This document shows, in pieces, positions 46,068 through 54,226 of a stretch of DNA of 64,000 bases. Below the pieces are notes generated by a model. That model made no database searches, was not told the origin of the DNA, and was given only the letters and a program-made list of their open reading frames with translations. Source of the DNA: Pseudooceanicola algae (GTDB lineage: Bacteria > Pseudomonadota > Alphaproteobacteria > Rhodobacterales > Rhodobacteraceae); contig NZ_CP060436.1 of the NCBI RefSeq assembly GCF_003590145.2, positions 530,001 through 594,000 on the forward strand, written 5' to 3'. Position 1 is the stretch's first letter, and every line of letters begins with the position of its first letter. Made by a program: the position numbers and the translations under genes.

Positions 46068-47092
46068 AATTCGGTCCAGTGCCCGTCGGTGACGCGCTGG
46101 GCGCGGTGCTGGCGCATTCGCTGACGCTGCCCGCGGGGCGTTTGCGCAAGGGCGCGGTGTTGGGCGCTGATGATCTGGCGCTTCTGCGCGCGGCGGGCAT
46201 TGGTGACGTTGTCGTGGCGCGGCTTGATCCAGAGGATCGGGACGAAGACACCGCCGCCGCCCGGCTGGCCGCTGCCCTGGTGCCCGATCCGGGGGCGGTG
46301 GGGCTTCGGCTGGGTAAGGCGGCGACGGGGCGCGTGAACATCTATTCCACGGGTCCGGGATTGGCCGACATCGCGGCCGAGAAGATCCATGCCGTAAACC
46401 GGGTCGATCCGATGATCACCCTTGCCACGGTGCCGCAATGGCAGCGCATGGCCGAGCGCAGCATGGTCGCCACGGTCAAGATCATCGCCTACGCGGTACC
46501 CGAAACCGCGCTGCAAAAGGCCTGCGCGGCGGCGTCGGGTGGGCTGGCGTTGCGCGCCATGCAGCGTCGTCGTGTGGCGCTGATCACGACCGAGGTCGCG
46601 GGGCAGAAGGCCGCCGCGACGGAAACAGGCCAGGACAAGGGCCGCGACGCCGTGGCGCTGCGGATCACCCGGCTCGGTGGTGCGCTGGTGGCGCAAACCG
46701 GTGTGGCGCATGAGACCGCCAGCATTGCCGCCGCATTGGACACCGTTGCGCGCGAGATCTCCGATCTGGGGGCGATTCTGTTGCTGACCGGCTCGGCTAC
46801 CTCGGACCCGCAGGATGTGGGGCCGGCGGGCCTGCGCGCGGCGGGGGGGCAGGTCACGCGTTTCGGGATGCCGGTCGACCCCGGCAATCTGCTGTTCTTC
46901 GGCGATCTTCGCGGGCTGCCGGTGATCGGCCTGCCGGGCTGTGCCCGCGCCCCGGCGCTTAACGGGGCGGATTGGGTGCTGGAACGCATTCTGTGCGACG
47001 TGCCCGTGGGGCACGACGACATCGCGGGCATGGGTCTGGGCGGTCTTCTGAAGGAAATTCCGACACGACCCCAGCCGCGCGATCCCAAATAG
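46064..47092 (+). CDS. molybdopterin-binding protein (MoeA/MogA-like fold)
   Basis: A 342-aa protein with a GTG start overlapping the xdhC stop. The latter half shows the molybdopterin-binding fold: GQDKGRDAVALRITRLGG, DLGAILLLTGSATSDPQDVG (replacing the usual GGTG turn) and GLPVIGLPGCARAPALNG. No nucleotidyltransferase domain is attached, unlike fused MocA-type proteins. It probably serves cofactor delivery for the molybdenum enzyme to which XdhC and the neighbouring 2Fe-2S subunit belong. Confidence 0.78.
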   Translation: MKFGPVPVGDALGAVLAHSLTLPAGRLRKGAVLGADDLALLRAAGIGDVVVARLDPEDRDEDTAAARLAAALVPDPGAVGLRLGKAATGRVNIYSTGPGLADIAAEKIHAVNRVDPMITLATVPQWQRMAERSMVATVKIIAYAVPETALQKACAAASGGLALRAMQRRRVALITTEVAGQKAAATETGQDKGRDAVALRITRLGGALVAQTGVAHETASIAAALDTVAREISDLGAILLLTGSATSDPQDVGPAGLRAAGGQVTRFGMPVDPGNLLFFGDLRGLPVIGLPGCARAPALNGADWVLERILCDVPVGHDDIAGMGLGGLLKEIPTRPQPRDPK

Positions 47093-47173
47093 GCCCAAGG
47101 CGGCGCTCGGCCCTTTTCCTTCCGGGGCGCGCGTGATTAAGTTCGCTCAGCCAACGCAGCGAAGGACATAACC

Positions 47174-47638
47174 ATGCCGAGCATCAATCTGACGGTGAAC
47201 GGAAAACCCGCCTCGGGCGAGGTCGAAGGAAGGACCCTTCTGGTCGACTTCCTGCGCGAGGACCTCGGGTTGACCGGCACCCATGTGGGCTGCGACACCA
47301 GCCAATGCGGCGCCTGCACCGTGCATGTCGACGGGTTGCAGGTGAAAAGCTGCACCATGTTCGCGGTCGAGGCCGAGGGCGCCGATGTGCGCACCATCGA
47401 AGGCATGGCTGCCGAAGACGGGACGCTTTCGGTATTGCAGCAGGCCTTTCAGGATGAGCACGGACTGCAATGCGGTTTCTGCACACCAGGCATGGTCATG
47501 TCGCTGGATGCCTTGCTGAGCGTGAACCCGAAGCCTTCGGAACCCGAAATCCGCGCCCACCTGGAAGGCAATATCTGCCGGTGCACCGGGTATCACAACA
47601 TCGTCCGCGCGGCGCTGGCGGCCTCCGGCCAGCTTTGA
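47174..47638 (+). CDS. 2Fe-2S subunit of a molybdenum hydroxylase (CoxS type)
   Basis: Small electron-transfer subunit of xanthine dehydrogenase/CO dehydrogenase-type enzymes, 154 aa. The N-terminal plant-type cluster uses C40, C45, C48 and C60; the second cluster uses C100, C103, C135 and C137. All eight ligands are intact. The large (molybdopterin) and medium (FAD) subunits, normally adjacent, are absent: infC follows on the other strand. A symbol such as coxS would imply CO dehydrogenase, which the sequence alone does not support. Confidence 0.87.
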   Translation: MPSINLTVNGKPASGEVEGRTLLVDFLREDLGLTGTHVGCDTSQCGACTVHVDGLQVKSCTMFAVEAEGADVRTIEGMAAEDGTLSVLQQAFQDEHGLQCGFCTPGMVMSLDALLSVNPKPSEPEIRAHLEGNICRCTGYHNIVRAALAASGQL

Positions 47639-47709
47639 CGCTGGCCCGGGCGCGGTCCGTGGCGGCGCTGATTGATACACACCCCTGAAATTCGAAACCC
47701 TGAAACGTG

Positions 47710-47738
47710 AAACGCCCCCCGAAAGCGGAGGGCGTTTT
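47710..47738. terminator. bidirectional terminator between the CoxS-type gene and infC
   Basis: An 8-bp outer stem, AAACGCCC with GGGCGTTT, plus inner GC pairs, with a T-run on the plus strand and TTT on the minus strand. It sits between convergent genes and can end both messages. Confidence 0.8.
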
Positions 47739-47764
47739 GGTCCGGTGGGTCTGTCAGAGCGAAA

Positions 47765-48310
47765 TCAGCGCGGAAGCGGGCCGATCATCATGACCATCTG
47801 ACGGCCTTCCATCTTGGGCATGCTTTCGACCTTACCAAGTTCCTTGACGTCGCCGGCCACCCGTTCAAGCAGCTCGCGGCCAAGGTTCTGGTGCGCCATC
47901 TCTCGGCCCCGGAAGCGCAGGGTGACCTTCACCTTGTCGCCGGTTTCGAGGAACTTGTAGACGTTGCGCATCTTGACTTCGTAGTCGTGCACATCGGTGT
48001 TGGGTCGGAATTTGACTTCCTTCACCTCGATGATCTTCTGCTTCTTGCGTGCTTCGGATTCACGCTTCTGCTGTTCGTACTTGAACTTGCCGAAATCCAT
48101 GATCTTGCAGACCGGCGGAGCCGCGTTGGGAGAGATCTCGACCAGATCAAGCCCGGCTTCTTCCGCCAGTGCCATGGCGCGTGTGGGTGTCACGACGCCG
48201 ACGTTTTCACCTTCCGCGCCAATCAGGCGGACTTCGGGGCAGCGGATACGGTCGTTCACGCGAGGGCCCGTGTCACGGGTGGGCGGCGCGTTGTGGGGTC
48301 TGCGGGCTAT
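47765..48310 (-). CDS. infC: translation initiation factor IF-3
   Basis: Factor that checks start-codon pairing on the 30S subunit. From GTG at 48259 the product would be 164 aa and lack the N-terminal tail. Extending upstream in frame gives [17 protein letters not shown] before [10 protein letters not shown], a normal IF-3 N-terminus, starting at an AUA codon (48310-48308). AAGGA lies 8 bases before it, and no ATG, GTG or TTG serves there. infC is known for non-canonical start codons (AUU in E. coli), used for self-regulation. I therefore annotate AUA and 181 aa. Confidence 0.9.
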   Translation of the reverse strand: MARRPHNAPPTRDTGPRVNDRIRCPEVRLIGAEGENVGVVTPTRAMALAEEAGLDLVEISPNAAPPVCKIMDFGKFKYEQQKRESEARKKQKIIEVKEVKFRPNTDVHDYEVKMRNVYKFLETGDKVKVTLRFRGREMAHQNLGRELLERVAGDVKELGKVESMPKMEGRQMVMMIGPLPR

Positions 48311-48349
48311 GGTTTTCTTCCTTTGATCGTTGATCGAATTTGAGCCGGG

Positions 48350-48378
48350 AAAATAACGTCAGACACGGCTCTTTTCAA
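48350..48378 (-). promoter_or_regulatory. putative infC promoter
   Basis: On the minus strand TTGAAA (48378-48373) and TATTTT (48355-48350) are separated by 17 bases, a good sigma70-type pair. Initiation near 48343 would give a leader of about 33 bases before the AUA start. Confidence 0.45.
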
Positions 48379-48413
48379 GCCGCAAAACGCCCGGTTCATG
48401 GTCAGAACGCAAA

Positions 48414-48442
48414 CAGGGCGGCGCGGGTTCCGCGCCACCCTG
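48414..48442 (-). terminator. terminator of fpr
   Basis: On the minus strand a 13-bp stem (CAGGGTGGCGCGG with CCGCGCCGCCCTG, one G-U pair) and a 3-base loop are followed by TTTGCGTT. It lies 20 bases after the fpr stop. Confidence 0.8.
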
Positions 48443-48461
48443 TATATTGGTGTCTCGGAAC

Positions 48462-49310
48462 CTAGTCCACGAAGGCCTTTTCGACCACATATTGCTTGGG
48501 ATCGGAATTGGCGCCTTCTTCCAGACCATAGCTTTCCAGAAGCTCCTTGATCTCGACGTTGAAGGCCAGGTTGCCGCAGACCATGCCCCGGTCGGTTTCC
48601 GGGTTGATCGGTTCGATCCCGAGATCCGCGAAAACCTCGCCCGAACGCATCAGGTCGGTGATCCGGCCCATCTTGGGGCTCTCTTCGCGGGTGGTGGTCG
48701 GATAGTAGCGGATCTTCTTGTGGAAATCCGGGCCGATCAGCTCGGCCAGCAGTTCGTCCTGCTTGATGTCCTCGATCAGCTGACGGCCATACTCCAGCTC
48801 GCCCACCTGGCGGCAGGTATGGGTGATCACGACCTCGTCGTAATCCTCGTAGGTCTGGGGTTCGCGCAGCAGCGAGGCAAAGGGCGCAAATCCGGTACCG
48901 GTCGAGAAGAACCACAGCCGCTTGCCCGGCAGGATCGCGTCATGGACCAGTGTGCCGACGGGCTTGGGGCGCAGGATGATCTCGTCCCCGACCTGGATGT
49001 TCTGCAGCTTCGAGGTCAGCGGCCCATCGGGCACCTTGATCGAATAGAACTCCAGTTCTTCGTCCCAGGACGGCGAGGCGATGGAATAGGCGCGCAGGAT
49101 CGGCTTGGCCTTGCCGGTCTTTTCGTTCACGTCGCCCATCAGGCCGATCATCACGAATTCGCCCGAGCGGAAGCGCAGCGAGGCAGGGCGCGATACACGG
49201 AAGGAGAAAAGCCGGTCTGTCCAGTGTTTGACGAAAGTCACTTTCTGGGCGTCGGGCAGGGTGGGCGCCTTGGGCGCAGGGGCTTCTGTGTTCACGGCTG
49301 TATCTGTCAT
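48462..49310 (-). CDS. fpr: ferredoxin--NADP+ reductase
   Basis: FAD enzyme exchanging electrons between NADPH and ferredoxin/flavodoxin, 282 aa. The FAD motif is RAYSIAS, and GTGFAPFASLL and VCGNLAFN form the NADP side, with the C-terminal KAFVD. The N-terminal about 20 residues are Ala/Pro-rich. Its position next to cysH/cysI suggests supply of reduced ferredoxin for sulfite reduction, as inference; a 61-base gap separates it from the DUF934 gene. Confidence 0.92.
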   Translation of the reverse strand: MTDTAVNTEAPAPKAPTLPDAQKVTFVKHWTDRLFSFRVSRPASLRFRSGEFVMIGLMGDVNEKTGKAKPILRAYSIASPSWDEELEFYSIKVPDGPLTSKLQNIQVGDEIILRPKPVGTLVHDAILPGKRLWFFSTGTGFAPFASLLREPQTYEDYDEVVITHTCRQVGELEYGRQLIEDIKQDELLAELIGPDFHKKIRYYPTTTREESPKMGRITDLMRSGEVFADLGIEPINPETDRGMVCGNLAFNVEIKELLESYGLEEGANSDPKQYVVEKAFVD

Positions 49311-49371
49311 CTCTTTACGAAGGATTTCTTACAATCCCATCTCTAGCAATTTTTTGACCATTTGGAAAGTT

Positions 49372-49758
49372 TCACGCGGTGCGCAGGCGGTCCCTGTAGC
49401 TATGTGCAGTCCAATCTGCCCGAAATTTCCACTGTTCTTCCGGTTGGCGGGCGGCGAGCTCTTCGCTGATCTCCACATCGTCGAAGCCACAGCGGCGTGC
49501 CATGGCGTATTGATCTGCGATCACGTGCCCCGAGGCGCGCAGCTTGCCGGTATATCCATGGTCGCGCAGGACGCGCGCAATGGTGAAGCCGCGGCCATCG
49601 GCGAAGCTGGGGAATTCGACGCGCACAAGCGCAGGCAGGCTGGCCACATCCACGCCATGGGGGTCGGTGTCCGACGGCAGGGCCAGCATGTCCGCTTCGG
49701 GCAGCTCTGCGGCCCAGTCACTTTCGGAAAAGCCCTGGTCTGTAACGATCACACTCAT
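49372..49758 (-). CDS. DUF934 protein of the sulfite reduction cluster
   Basis: A 128-aa protein of the DUF934 family, typically found with cysH and cysI. Features include the FPSFADGRGFTIARVLR-like core and the C-terminal WKFRADWTAHSYRDR. No enzyme function is established. The start ATG at 49758 overlaps the cysH stop by 4 bases, so it is co-translated with the sulfate-reduction genes. Confidence 0.85.
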   Translation of the reverse strand: MSVIVTDQGFSESDWAAELPEADMLALPSDTDPHGVDVASLPALVRVEFPSFADGRGFTIARVLRDHGYTGKLRASGHVIADQYAMARRCGFDDVEISEELAARQPEEQWKFRADWTAHSYRDRLRTA

Positions 49759-50516
49759 GCTTGCGGTCCTCTCACGATTTTGCCATCCACCACGTGGATG
49801 CCGCATTCGATCTTGTTCTGTCCACGCCAGCGCCCTGCGCGAGGGTCTTCGCCGGGGGCCACGGGGGATGTGCAGGGGGCGCAGCCGATGGAAGGATAGC
49901 CCTTGGCGACAAGCGGGTGCTTGGGCAGGCGGTTCTCTTCCATGTAGTTGCGCACGTCTTCGGGGTGCCAATGGGCCAGGGGGTTGACCTTGACGCGGGT
50001 CGGCCCGTCCGGTTCGAAGAATTCCAGTGCCGCGCGGGTCGAGCTCTGGAACCGTTTGCGCCCGGTGATCCAGCCGTCGAAGTCGCGCAGGGCAACCTGC
50101 AGCGGCCGGGTCTTGCGCAGATCGCAACAGGCGTCGGTGTCGAATTGGTGCAGCGTGTCGTCGGGGTCCTCGTGCGCCAGCTCGATCTCGTTGGCGCGGA
50201 TCACCCGCACGTCGCGCAGATGCAGCCGTTCGGCCATCTCCTGCTGGTATTCCAGGGTCTCGGCAAACAGCATCTGGGTGTCGATGAACAGCACCGGGAC
50301 GGTGTTGTCGACCACCGAAACCAGGTGCAGCAACGCAACCGATTCCGCCCCGAAGGAGCTGACCATGGCAAGGTCGCCCACATCGTGGTCCTTCAACGCG
50401 GCCTCCAGCACGGAGGTCGCGCCGTGGTGCCGGTATCGGTCGTTCAGCATCTGCACCTTGGCCGCGATTTCGGGCGCGGTGGTGCTGCCGAAGTCCATGG
50501 CTGCTTCAGGCGGCAT
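49755..50516 (-). CDS. cysH: assimilatory APS/PAPS reductase
   Basis: Reduces adenylyl sulfate (or PAPS) to sulfite. The 253-aa product carries the [4Fe-4S] ligands C130-C131 and C212-x2-C215 that mark the APS reductase type, and the catalytic C238 in ECGIH. The PP-loop region is SSFGAESVALLHL. The ATG at 50516 is supported by GGAG 7 bases upstream and overlaps the cysI end by 11 bases. Confidence 0.93.
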   Translation of the reverse strand: MPPEAAMDFGSTTAPEIAAKVQMLNDRYRHHGATSVLEAALKDHDVGDLAMVSSFGAESVALLHLVSVVDNTVPVLFIDTQMLFAETLEYQQEMAERLHLRDVRVIRANEIELAHEDPDDTLHQFDTDACCDLRKTRPLQVALRDFDGWITGRKRFQSSTRAALEFFEPDGPTRVKVNPLAHWHPEDVRNYMEENRLPKHPLVAKGYPSIGCAPCTSPVAPGEDPRAGRWRGQNKIECGIHVVDGKIVRGPQA

Positions 50517-52167
50517 TCGCTTTCTCCGGATAGAGCGCGGCCTTGAACGGCGCGACCCCAAGGCGCTTGTAGGCGGCAAGGTAGGTCTCGTCTTCGCTGT
50601 CGCGAAGCGCGAGGTAGGTCTTGATGATGGTCTCGATGGCGCCGGTAATTTCGTCATAGGCGAAACCGGGGCCGGTGCGTTGACCGATGGCGGCATCTTC
50701 CGTGCCGTCCCCACCAAGGGTGATCTGGTAGTTCTCGACGCCCGCGCGATCCAGGCCCAGGATGCCGATATGGCCGACGTGGTGGTGGCCACAGGCATTG
50801 ATGCAGCCCGAGATCTTGATCTTCAGCGGCCCGATCTCGTGTTCCAGCTTCAGCTCGTCGAAGCGATTGGCGATCTCCTGGGCGACCGGGATCGACCGGG
50901 CCGTTGCCAGCGCGCAGTAGTCCATGCCGGGGCAGGCGATGATGTCCGAAACCAGCCCGATGTTGGCCGTCGCTAGGCCCTGATCCTTCAGCGCCGCGTG
51001 CAGGGCGGGCAGGTCCGACTTGTGCACATGGGGCAGGATGACGTTCTGCTCGTGGCTGATGCGCAGCTCGTCATGGGCATAGGTTTCGGCCAGGTCAGCC
51101 ATGGCGCGCATCTGGTCGGCCGTGGCGTCGCCCGGCGTCTCGCCATGCTTCTTGAGCGAGATCGACACGATGGCGTAGCCTTCCTGACGGTGCTCGGCCA
51201 GGTTGGTATCGGCCCAGGCACGGAACACCGGATCGGCCTCGCGCGCCGCGTCATAGGCATGGGTCGGCGCGTTGCGGAAGGCGGGCGGCGCGAACATCGT
51301 GCGGATCTCGGCCAGCATCTTCTGGTCGACACCGCCGAACAGCGGCTTCAGCTCGGCAAAGCGCTTTTCGGTCAGCTCCTTGAAGGTCTCCAGCCCGTTT
51401 TCGTTCACGGTGATCTTGATGCGCGCCTTGTACTTGTTGTCGCGCCGGCCAAGGACGTTGTAGGTGGCGACGATGGCTTCGGAATAGGGCAGCAAGTCTT
51501 CTTCCGGCAGGAAGTCGCGGATCACCTTGCCGATAACCGGCGTACGGCCAAGGCCCCCGCCGACGAAGACGCGGACGCCGCGTTGGCCGTCCTTTTCCAC
51601 CAGTTGGATGCCGATGTCATGGGCGCGGATCACGGCGCGGTCGGCGTCGGCGCCCGTCACGGCGAACTTGAACTTGCGCGGCAGGAACTGAAATTCCGGG
51701 TGGTCGGTGGACCACTGGCGCAGCAATTCGGCAATGGGGCGGGGGTCGGCGACCTCATCCGCGGCGGCACCGGCGAAATGATCGGCCGTCACGTTGCGGA
51801 TCGTGTTGCCGCTGGTCTGGATCGCATGCAACTGGACCGAGCCGAGCGCGTCGAGGATATCGGGCACATCGGGCAGCTTGGGCCAGTTGTACTGGATGTT
51901 TTGACGCGTGGTGAAGTGGCCATAGCCCTTGTCCCACTTCTCGGCGATGGTTGCCAGCATCCGCATCTGGTCGCTGCGCAGCGTGCCATAGGGAATGGCG
52001 ACGCGCAGCATGTAGGCGTGTAGTTGCAGGTAGAGACCGTTCATCAGGCGCAGCGGTCGGAATTCGTCTTCGGTCAGCGACCCGTCGATGCGGCGTTCGA
52101 CCTGGGACCGGAACTGGGCATTGCGCTCGGCAAGGAAGGCGGTGTCGAATTCGTTGTAGCTGTACAT
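50506..52167 (-). CDS. cysI: nitrite/sulfite reductase (siroheme hemoprotein)
   Basis: Reduces sulfite to sulfide with a siroheme-[4Fe-4S] centre, 553 aa, ferredoxin-dependent type with no flavin domain. Cluster ligands are CPGMDYC (C-x5-C) and CINAC (C-x3-C) in ISGCINACGHHHVGHIG. The duplicated fold is visible as GYGHFTTRQNIQYNWPKL in the first half and ELRISHEQNVILPHV in the second. The DUF2849 gene ends 5 bases upstream. Confidence 0.93.
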   Translation of the reverse strand: MYSYNEFDTAFLAERNAQFRSQVERRIDGSLTEDEFRPLRLMNGLYLQLHAYMLRVAIPYGTLRSDQMRMLATIAEKWDKGYGHFTTRQNIQYNWPKLPDVPDILDALGSVQLHAIQTSGNTIRNVTADHFAGAAADEVADPRPIAELLRQWSTDHPEFQFLPRKFKFAVTGADADRAVIRAHDIGIQLVEKDGQRGVRVFVGGGLGRTPVIGKVIRDFLPEEDLLPYSEAIVATYNVLGRRDNKYKARIKITVNENGLETFKELTEKRFAELKPLFGGVDQKMLAEIRTMFAPPAFRNAPTHAYDAAREADPVFRAWADTNLAEHRQEGYAIVSISLKKHGETPGDATADQMRAMADLAETYAHDELRISHEQNVILPHVHKSDLPALHAALKDQGLATANIGLVSDIIACPGMDYCALATARSIPVAQEIANRFDELKLEHEIGPLKIKISGCINACGHHHVGHIGILGLDRAGVENYQITLGGDGTEDAAIGQRTGPGFAYDEITGAIETIIKTYLALRDSEDETYLAAYKRLGVAPFKAALYPEKANAA

Positions 52168-52172
52168 CTGGC

Positions 52173-52472
52173 TTACGCCTCCGCTTGCTTGCCGTGGAAG
52201 TAGTTCGATGGGCCGGTGCGGCGGAACTCTTCGCGGAAATGGGTGGGTTCGGGGCCGGTGTCGCTGGGTGCCATGTCGGCCAGGTAGGCGCCGACGATCA
52301 GGCTCTGGTCGCTCGCCGCTTCGGTCAGGCGCAGGTCGGCTGCGGCCTGGTCGGACAAAACCTGTGCTTCGGCCAGGTTGCGGGTCCAGGTGCCTTGAGC
52401 CGTGTAATAGACAACATCGCCTTCAAGAAGCGCGTTGCCGGTAACGACCTTGGGGGTGAAAGCGCGGGCCAT
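52173..52472 (-). CDS. DUF2849 protein
   Basis: A 99-aa protein of the DUF2849 family, which accompanies cysG/cysI in alphaproteobacteria. The sequence runs KVVTGNALLEGDVVYYTAQGTW and ends with FREEFRRTGPSNYFHGKQ. Function is unknown; context implies a role in assimilatory sulfite or siroheme metabolism. The ATG overlaps the cysG stop by 1 base. AGGA lies 10 bases before the start. Confidence 0.83.
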   Translation of the reverse strand: MARAFTPKVVTGNALLEGDVVYYTAQGTWTRNLAEAQVLSDQAAADLRLTEAASDQSLIVGAYLADMAPSDTGPEPTHFREEFRRTGPSNYFHGKQAEA

Positions 52473-53464
52473 CAGGCAGTTTCCTTCCATTGGGCGGCGT
52501 GCGGCGCGGGAATGCCGGGGATCAGGTCCAGAGGCAGTCCGGAGCGGCGGCAGGCCATGACCAGATGCTTCGAAACGGGTTCGGCCGCCAGATACAGCAC
52601 ATGGGCGCCATTGTCAGCCTCCAGCGCCAGGATCTGATGCAGCGGCGGGACCGTGGGATGGGACAGAGCGACAAGGCGTGCCTCGCGGCGGCCAAGCTCA
52701 AGGATTCCCGGTGCGATTTCGGGGTCATGCAGGATAACATCCGCCTGATCGAGCGCCTTGCGGGCCTTCAGAGTCAAGAGTTCGGGGTCATCGCTGCCGG
52801 TGAAGGTCAGGGTGATGCGCCCCGAAGAGGCAGCCTTGCCCATGGCTTGGGCAAGCTGGGTCTCCAGCGCGCGGTCGAGGTCGCGGCCCTGTGCCTGGGC
52901 GGCCGGACCCGTGGCGCCGAACCATTCGGACCAGAAGGCGCGGCGCGGCTTGCCTTCAGGCAGGGCCTCGGCCCGTGTGCGGAACGCCTGGGCGGCGCGG
53001 GCCAGATCGGCCAGGCCGGTGGGCAGGCGTTCTTCGAGGTCGCGCTTGACTGCGCGGGCCAGCATCGGGGCGGCGCCTTCGGTGCCGATGGCCACGGTCA
53101 GCGGGGCGCGGTCGACCATCGCGGGGGTGATGAAATCCGAGGCCTCCAGATCATCGACCACGTTGCACAGCACGCCGGCCTGCCGCGCCATGGCGGCGGT
53201 GGCGGCATCCCGTGCGGGATCTGCGTCGGCGGCATAGACCAGGGTCGCGCCAATCAGATCGTCTGCCGTCAGCGGCACCTGCACCAGGGTCAACCGCCGG
53301 TCCCGCGCAAGGGCACGGAGTTGCGGCAGCGCATCGGGCGCATGCACGGTGATCGCAGCCGGCGTCTTCAGCAGCAGCCGGAGCTTGGCCAGCGCGGTCT
53401 CGCCCCCGCCCGACAGCAGGATGCGGGCCTCTGTCATGTTCACAAAGATCGGAAAATGTCGCAT
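52472..53464 (-). CDS. cysG: siroheme synthase with shortened methyltransferase domain
   Basis: A 330-aa protein. The N-terminal about 200 residues are a precorrin-2 dehydrogenase/ferrochelatase: FVNMTEARILLSGGGETALAKLRLLL with the NAD loop, then VVDDLEASDFITPAMVDRAPLTVAIGTEG. The C-terminal about 110 residues resemble only the first part of a uroporphyrinogen methyltransferase (TFTGSDDPELLTLKARKALDQADVILHD). E. coli CysG is 457 aa; the second half of its methyltransferase domain is missing here, and GAGPGDPE reads FTGSDDPE. Uroporphyrinogen methylation is therefore probably done by a separate enzyme elsewhere. It is the first gene of the cys cluster. Confidence 0.85.
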   Translation of the reverse strand: MRHFPIFVNMTEARILLSGGGETALAKLRLLLKTPAAITVHAPDALPQLRALARDRRLTLVQVPLTADDLIGATLVYAADADPARDAATAAMARQAGVLCNVVDDLEASDFITPAMVDRAPLTVAIGTEGAAPMLARAVKRDLEERLPTGLADLARAAQAFRTRAEALPEGKPRRAFWSEWFGATGPAAQAQGRDLDRALETQLAQAMGKAASSGRITLTFTGSDDPELLTLKARKALDQADVILHDPEIAPGILELGRREARLVALSHPTVPPLHQILALEADNGAHVLYLAAEPVSKHLVMACRRSGLPLDLIPGIPAPHAAQWKETA

Positions 53465-53608
53465 GGCTACCGGATTTCACATCGTTGACTTGTGCTGAAT
53501 ATAGGAAATAATCCCGGTCAAAGGCCATGGCTTGGGGGGAATAAGGAATTCTGTTTCCTCGCTTGCCCGCTTTCCGACATATGTTCCACGATAAGGGGGA
53601 AAGGGCGA
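53465..53608. promoter_or_regulatory. divergent promoter region of cysG and the Lrp-type gene
   Basis: A 144-base region between divergent starts, AT-richer than its surroundings (TGAATATAGGAAATAAT at about 53494-53510). It should hold both promoters and possible Lrp-type sites, though no clear palindrome or -35/-10 pair is evident. Confidence 0.4.
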
Positions 53609-54070
53609 ATGACTGTCCGACTGGACGAAACAGACCGGAAAATCCTTTTGCAACTGCAGCAGGACGCGGCCCAATCGCTGGATGATATCGCCCGCAAGGT
53701 GGGGTCTTCTAAGACGCCGGTCTGGAACCGGATCCGCAAGATGAAGGAGGCCGGGATCATCGGCGCCCAGGTCGCCCTGCTGGATGCGGAAAGCCTTGGC
53801 TTTGATGCCTGTTTCTTTGTCCTGATCCGTACCAGCGAACACGAGGCCGATTGGCAGGCGGCTTTCCTGAAGGCCCTGAAGGACCGCCCCGAGGTACAGG
53901 AAGCACACCGATTGGCCGGGGACATCGATTACATCCTCAAGGTCCGGGTGCGCAATGCGCGCGCCTATGATGCCTTCTATCAGGCGCTTATTTCAGAGGT
54001 GAAGGTGCATAACGTCACCGCGCTGCTCAGTATGGAGCAGATCAAGTCCACCACGGCCCTGCCGTTGTAA
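53609..54070 (+). CDS. Lrp/AsnC family transcriptional regulator
   Basis: A 153-aa DNA-binding regulator. The N-terminal helix-turn-helix is DETDRKILLQLQQDAAQSLDDIARKVGSSKTPVWNRIRKM; the C-terminal RAM domain ends with LAGDIDYILKVRVRNARAYDAFYQ, the amino-acid-binding type. The ATG at 53609 follows GGGGGAAAGGGCG. It is transcribed divergently from the cys cluster and may regulate it, perhaps in response to a sulfur amino acid; this is inference from position. Confidence 0.88.
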   Translation: MTVRLDETDRKILLQLQQDAAQSLDDIARKVGSSKTPVWNRIRKMKEAGIIGAQVALLDAESLGFDACFFVLIRTSEHEADWQAAFLKALKDRPEVQEAHRLAGDIDYILKVRVRNARAYDAFYQALISEVKVHNVTALLSMEQIKSTTALPL

Positions 54071-54072
54071 GG

Positions 54073-54208
54073 GGGGGCGCTGCCCCCGCCGCACCTGCGG
54101 CGCGTCTCCCCCGGAGTATTTCCGGCCAGGTGAGGTGAGCAACAAAGCCGTCTCAGCCTGTCGGGAATACTCCGGGGGGAGCGCGAGAGGCGATCGGGGC
54201 ATCGCCCC
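54073..54208. repeat. inverted pair of 3'-end elements F (ATACTCC arm type)
   Basis: Two facing half-elements between convergent genes. The minus-strand half has arm GGCCGGAAATACTCCGGGGG (54127-54108 region), hairpin 1 (CGCCGCA/TGCGGCG, 54087-54102) and hairpin 2 (GGGGGC/GCCCCC, 54073-54087). The plus-strand half has arm GGGAATACTCCGGGGGGAG (54163-54181) and a hairpin GGGGC/GCCCC (54196-54208). The order arm-hairpin-hairpin matches elements B-D. The arm AAATACTCC is related to AAATATCCC. ATACTCCGGGG arms are common in Rhodobacteraceae intergenic DNA to my knowledge. Confidence 0.65.
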
Positions 54209-54226
54209 CTGCCGGGCGTGAACGGA

